A DNA stretch of 64,000 nt from Enterobacter sp. Bisph1 (GTDB lineage: Bacteria > Pseudomonadota > Gammaproteobacteria > Enterobacterales > Enterobacteriaceae): assembly GCF_000814905.1 (NCBI RefSeq), contig NZ_JXAG01000042.1:1-64000 (forward strand), in the 5' to 3' direction. Positions 60,563 through 64,000 of this stretch are shown piece after piece. The notes below the pieces were generated by a model. That model ran no database searches. It saw only the letters and a program-made list of their open reading frames with translations, and had not been told where the DNA came from. The position numbers were made by a program, and so were the translations under genes. The stretch's first letter is position 1; the number at the start of each line of letters is the position of its first letter.

Positions 60563-60586
60563 TGCATTTTTTATACTAAAAATGCA
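60563..60586. promoter_or_regulatory. Regulon operator O3 (upstream of the lactonase)
   Basis: Arms TGCATTT and AAATGCA with ten bases between (TTTATACTAA); 18 bases before the lactonase start, where binding would block initiation. Confidence 0.75.
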
Positions 60587-60593
60587 TTTAATG

Positions 60594-60615
60594 AAACGTG
60601 ATAACAATCACACTT
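60594..60615. promoter_or_regulatory. CRP-like site in the lactonase/SDR divergent region
   Basis: CGTGA-TAACAA-TCACA: one change from the CRP core TGTGA-N6-TCACA. It is very similar to the site at 50757-50778. Confidence 0.65.
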
Positions 60616-60712
60616 CAACTACACCGCCTTTCTCACCTCAGCATTCAAGCTAATTAATACTGTTTTACACGCTATTACAGCGGAAATGCAGTTTTAGCAG
60701 ATAACATTAAAC

Positions 60713-60736
60713 TGCATTTAAATGATCGCAAATGCA
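60713..60736. promoter_or_regulatory. Regulon operator O4 (upstream of the SDR)
   Basis: Arms TGCATTT and AAATGCA with ten bases between (AAATGATCGC), 118 bases before the SDR start. Confidence 0.75.
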
Positions 60737-60853
60737 AAAACAGAACGATCCTGCTCACATTTTCGGCAAGCCCAGGTTGCGGAAAAAGCGAGACCACCGC
60801 TTACTGTTAACAACAAGTAAACAAATGTTAAAAATCTGCAGCAGGAGAGAGGT

Positions 60854-61597
60854 ATGGCTCAACGAATTGCGTATGTCACATCGGGAATGGGCAGTCTGGG
60901 GACGGCGATTTGTCGCCGTTTAGCCCAGGACGGATTTATTGTTATTGCCGGTTGCGGGCCTAATTCTAAAAGGAAAGCGGGCTGGCTGGAGGATAATAAG
61001 AAATTAGGGTTTGATTTTATCGCCTCGGAAGGCAATGTTGCCGACTGGGATTCCACCGTTAAAGCCTTTGAAAAGATCCGCCAGCAGGTTGGCGAGGTGG
61101 ATGTACTGATAAATAATTCCGGCACCGCCAGGAATGTGCTGTTCCGCGATATGCAACCGCAGGAGTGGCAGGCGGTAATTGATACCAATATGAATTCCCT
61201 TTTCAACGTCACCCGCCAGGTTGTTGAAAGTATGATGGCGCGCGGCTGGGGACGAATTATTAATATCTCCTCGTTAAATGCGCAGATTGGCACCATTGGC
61301 CAGGTGAACTACGCCACGGCGAAATACGCGGTGCGTGGATTTACCCGCGCGCTGGCGCGTGAAGTTTCCGCGCGCGGCGTAACGGTCAATACTGTATCGC
61401 CGGGTTATCTGGCAACCAGTAAGCTTAAAACCGTAACCCCTGTTCAGGTGATCGATAAACTTGTTCAGGAGATTCCCGTCAGACGCCTGGGTTCGCCAAA
61501 AGAAATTGCCTCGATTTGCGCCTGGCTAGCCTCCGATGAAGCAGGCTACGCCACGGGGGCGAATTTCTCCGTCAATGGCGGCATGCATATGAGTTAA
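60854..61597 (+). CDS. Short-chain dehydrogenase/reductase
   Basis: 247-residue classical SDR. The cofactor loop is TSGMGSLGTAIC (a variant of TGxxxGxG), INNSG follows, and the catalytic Ser-Tyr-Lys lie in NISSLNAQIG and VNYATAKYAV. The sequence ends in the usual NGGMHMS. The closest recognisable relatives are acetoacetyl-CoA/3-oxoacyl reductases (PhaB, FabG), but the context suggests oxidation of a hydroxy acid or lactone. AGGAGAGAGG precedes the ATG. It is followed by CitMHS2 in the same direction. Confidence 0.85.
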   Translation: MAQRIAYVTSGMGSLGTAICRRLAQDGFIVIAGCGPNSKRKAGWLEDNKKLGFDFIASEGNVADWDSTVKAFEKIRQQVGEVDVLINNSGTARNVLFRDMQPQEWQAVIDTNMNSLFNVTRQVVESMMARGWGRIINISSLNAQIGTIGQVNYATAKYAVRGFTRALAREVSARGVTVNTVSPGYLATSKLKTVTPVQVIDKLVQEIPVRRLGSPKEIASICAWLASDEAGYATGANFSVNGGMHMS

Positions 61598-61670
61598 CCC
61601 GCCTGAATTAACGATTCATCCTTTCCATGACTTTAAAACGTATATAGCAATATATGCGTCGGAGACTCTT

Positions 61671-63008
61671 ATGCTCTCGTTACTGGGTTACGGCATGATT
61701 GTGGTCTTTATGATCCTTATCATGACGCGGAAATTATCGGCGTTAACGGCCCTGATTATTATCCCGATTATCTTTGCCCTGATTGCCGGCTTTGCGGGTG
61801 AAATGGGCGACATGATGATTGATGGTTTAAAGAAGGTCGCGCCAACGGCAATTATGGTGATCTTCGCCATTCTCTATTTTTGCACCATGTTCGATACGGG
61901 CTTATTTGATCCGATTATTCGCTTCTTCCTGCGTATTATTAATGGCGATCCGGTAAAAGCGGTCATGTGTACGGCGCTGCTGGCGGCAATGGTTTCGTTG
62001 GATGGCGATGGATCGACAACCTATATGATTTGTGTCACCGCCATGCTGCCGCTGTTTAAACGCATTCGCCTCGATCCCCTTGCTCTTACCTGCGTGGTAT
62101 TTCTCTCCGGCAGCGTGACCAATTTACTGCCGTGGGGCGGCCCGCTGGCGCGCGTGTCGGCATCGCTCAAAATCGAGTCCAGCGAACTGTTTGTCCCGCT
62201 GATCCCCTCGATGCTGTCCGGGCTGGCGGGTGTACTGGTGCTCTCCTGGTATATTGGCATCCGCGAACGCCGCCGCCTGGGCAAGCTCAGCATCCAAACC
62301 AATGGCTACGGTTCGGTGGTGGAAGAGGATAGCGAAAGTTACTTACCGGCGATCAATGAAGTGAATGAGGAGCTGCGCCGCCCGAAAATGTTCTGGCTCA
62401 ACGCGACGCTGACGCTGGCGCTGATGGCGTCGCTGGTGATGGAGCTGCTGCCGCTGTCGGTGCTGTTTATGGTAGCTTTTGCCATCGCGCTATTGATTAA
62501 CTACCCGCATCTCGATGCGCAGCGCCAGCGTATTGCGGCTCATGCTCCGGCGGCCCTTAATCAGACCTCTATATTCCTGGCGGCAGGCATTTTTGCTGGC
62601 ATTTTGTCCGGCACCGGTATGGTGACGGCAATGTCCAATTCGTTACTGGATATCCTGCCGCAATCCTGGGGGCCTTATCTGGCACCGATTACCGCGCTGA
62701 TAAGCCTGCCCGGCACCTTTTTTATGTCCAACGATGCGTTCTATTACGGCGTGTTACCGGTGCTGGCCGAAGCGGCGAAAGCCTATGGCATTGAAGCTGC
62801 TGAAATCGGTCGCGCCTCTCTTGTCGGGCAGCCGGTGCATCTGTTAAGCCCGCTGGTGGCCTCAACCTATCTGCTGGTCGGGCTGGCGGGGGTAGAGTTT
62901 AGCGACCATCAAAAATACACCTTTAAATGGGCTATCTTGCTGTGCATGATTTTTCTGGCGTCGGGTTTGCTGCTGGGGCTTTATCCGCTCTATTCAGTCG
63001 CCAATTAA
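61671..63008 (+). CDS. CitMHS-family carboxylate:cation symporter 2
   Basis: 445-residue paralogue of the carrier at 47415-48716, with the same twin signature loops: SLDGDGSTTYMICVTAML with VTNLLPWGGPLARVSASL in the first half, and MSNDAFYYGVLPVLAEA in the second. It has about twelve membrane segments. It is expected to import a carboxylate-metal complex or related acid. GGAGAC precedes the ATG. It lies 73 bases after the SDR gene under the same operator region. Confidence 0.86.
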   Translation: MLSLLGYGMIVVFMILIMTRKLSALTALIIIPIIFALIAGFAGEMGDMMIDGLKKVAPTAIMVIFAILYFCTMFDTGLFDPIIRFFLRIINGDPVKAVMCTALLAAMVSLDGDGSTTYMICVTAMLPLFKRIRLDPLALTCVVFLSGSVTNLLPWGGPLARVSASLKIESSELFVPLIPSMLSGLAGVLVLSWYIGIRERRRLGKLSIQTNGYGSVVEEDSESYLPAINEVNEELRRPKMFWLNATLTLALMASLVMELLPLSVLFMVAFAIALLINYPHLDAQRQRIAAHAPAALNQTSIFLAAGIFAGILSGTGMVTAMSNSLLDILPQSWGPYLAPITALISLPGTFFMSNDAFYYGVLPVLAEAAKAYGIEAAEIGRASLVGQPVHLLSPLVASTYLLVGLAGVEFSDHQKYTFKWAILLCMIFLASGLLLGLYPLYSVAN

Positions 63009-63042
63009 TGGCCGCTGGCTCACTGGGTGAGCCAGCTTATCC

Positions 63043-63936
63043 TTACGCTTCTGCGCCGATGCGACGAATTTTTTTATTTTCGAGGGCCACGGCCAAATGT
63101 TGCTTGATGGTGTAAGAGGCCTCAATGCGCTGGCCGGATTCAATCAGTGCAAGGATCTTCAGGTGATCTTTAACTTCGGCATAGTAGCGATTGCGGTCAT
63201 CCATGATGCGGTAATCCATCAGCCGACGCATGCGGTTGACATTGCGCAGGGAGATTTCAAAAAAGGGATTATTGGAAAAACCGATCACCGTTTCGTGAAA
63301 CTTATACCCGGCTAGCTGCAGCTGGGTGGGAGAAAGCCGCTCGATACCGCTTTCCAGTAACATTTCAAGTTCGCGCCGAAGCTCGTTAATTCTCTCCTGC
63401 GGCGCATTAAAGGTGGGTTCGAGAATCGCCATCGGCTCAATGACCATGCGGAAACTAAAGATATGCTCCAGCGCCGCTTTGGTTTTTGCGACGGGCAGAA
63501 ACCGCCAGCCGTACCCTTGCTTACGCTCGACCCACCCTTCGCTGATACCGCGGGCAAGCACGGTGGAGAGCTGGCTTTTGGTCAGGTTATAGCGCTTCAT
63601 CAGGAACAGTTCGGTGACTTCGGACGCGATCTGATCCTGCAGCCAGTCTTCGGCAAGTTGATAGTATTCAGGCAGATCCAGCTCTTCGGTCAGTTGCTGG
63701 TCGTGGACGGCCTGGGTGACATAATCGTCTTTAACAAAAAAGCCGCGATTCACCTTTTGCGCCAGCACCCCTTTATGTTCGAGATATAACAAGGCTTCCC
63801 GCACCGGGGAACGCGAGACATCGAAGCCTTCCGCGAGCTTAGGTACGCTTAAATGCGAACCGGGTGCAATTTCCCCGGAATCAATTAAGGTCATGATCTT
63901 CTGCGAAATACGTTCTGTAAGTGCACTAATTTTCAT
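63043..63936 (-). CDS. GntR/FadR-family regulator with an extra winged-helix-like segment
   Basis: 297-residue regulator, likely repressor of the island. The N-terminal GntR winged helix is clear (residues 5-70: LSVPKLAEGFDVSRSPVREALLYLEHKGVL). Residues about 95-150 (LFLMKRYNLTKSQLSTVLARGISEGWVERKQGYGWRFL) look like a second winged helix, unusual for the family, before a helical FCD-type effector domain (HIFSFRMVIEPMAILEP onwards). The ATG at 63936 is preferred over an upstream in-frame start. The upstream sequence ends in a partial copy of the regulon operator, which suggests autoregulation. Confidence 0.85.
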   Translation of the reverse strand: MKISALTERISQKIMTLIDSGEIAPGSHLSVPKLAEGFDVSRSPVREALLYLEHKGVLAQKVNRGFFVKDDYVTQAVHDQQLTEELDLPEYYQLAEDWLQDQIASEVTELFLMKRYNLTKSQLSTVLARGISEGWVERKQGYGWRFLPVAKTKAALEHIFSFRMVIEPMAILEPTFNAPQERINELRRELEMLLESGIERLSPTQLQLAGYKFHETVIGFSNNPFFEISLRNVNRMRRLMDYRIMDDRNRYYAEVKDHLKILALIESGQRIEASYTIKQHLAVALENKKIRRIGAEA

Positions 63937-63986
63937 GATGGAGCCCGGATAAATGAGAGTCAAAATGCAAAAAATAAAATAAGTAT

Positions 63987-64000
63987 TGCATTTTTAAATC
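63987..64000. promoter_or_regulatory. Regulon operator O5 upstream of the GntR gene (truncated by window end)
   Basis: TGCATTTTTAAATC: the left arm TGCATTT and seven bases of the spacer are seen; the window ends before the right arm. A separate ATGCAA...TTGCAT pair occurs at 63965-63991. Confidence 0.45.

Overview
The window looks like the chromosome of an enterobacterium close to Klebsiella, Kosakonia and Enterobacter. Three loci point there: a formate hydrogenlyase locus arranged as in E. coli (hyc, divergent hyp-fhlA, then ygbA), a Klebsiella-type assimilatory nas operon with its NasR antiterminator, and a chbBCARFG operon. The genus cannot be fixed from the sequence alone. No tRNA, rRNA, IS element, integrase or CRISPR array was seen.

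Layout. 1-8.5 kb: the start of the hyc operon (hycC runs off the left edge), divergent hypABCDE-fhlA, sigma-54 promoters and FhlA-type palindromes. 8.5-12.4 kb: ygbA with an NsrR-like site, a DsbD/CcdA-thioredoxin fusion, and an OmpR-family two-component system with a shared tandem TACA box. 12.4-23.6 kb: nasR and nasFEDBA (all leftward) with a sigma-54 promoter, a probable NtrC site and a two-hairpin antitermination leader; NasA is fused to a flavodoxin/FAD reductase and there is no separate nasC. 23.7-27.6 kb: a TetR/quinone-reductase pair, a phospholipase D-like protein and a DJ-1/PfpI protein. 27.9-33.1 kb: the chitobiose operon chbBCARFG.

33.1-47.4 kb is a patchwork accessory region. It holds an OprB-type porin, an unknown 107-aa protein, and two AT-rich paralogous genes whose products carry a Cys-His-Asp pattern resembling YopT/C58 cysteine proteases, each preceded by the same 31-bp element. 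It also holds a monooxygenase-like gene, a csp gene with a cspA-type thermosensing leader, an RND pump with a TetR regulator, a MipA/OmpV protein, a Mig-14-family protein and an AI-2E-family permease.

47.4-64.0 kb is one catabolic island. It comprises otnK-otnC-CitMHS leftward, and rightward a beta-decarboxylating dehydrogenase, a racemase-like protein, a LigI-like amidohydrolase, an MFS carrier, a signal-less periplasmic-binding-fold protein, an aconitase paralogue and a LysR regulator. Next come a leftward lactonase and a rightward SDR-CitMHS2 pair, and finally a leftward GntR-family regulator. Both divergent promoter regions carry the same dyad TGCATTT-N10-AAATGCA and a CRP-like site, and the dyad seems to recur in front of the GntR gene. 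This indicates one regulon for uptake and breakdown of an unidentified polyhydroxy or tricarboxylic acid or lactone. The island and the paired protease-like genes are the most novel parts of the window.
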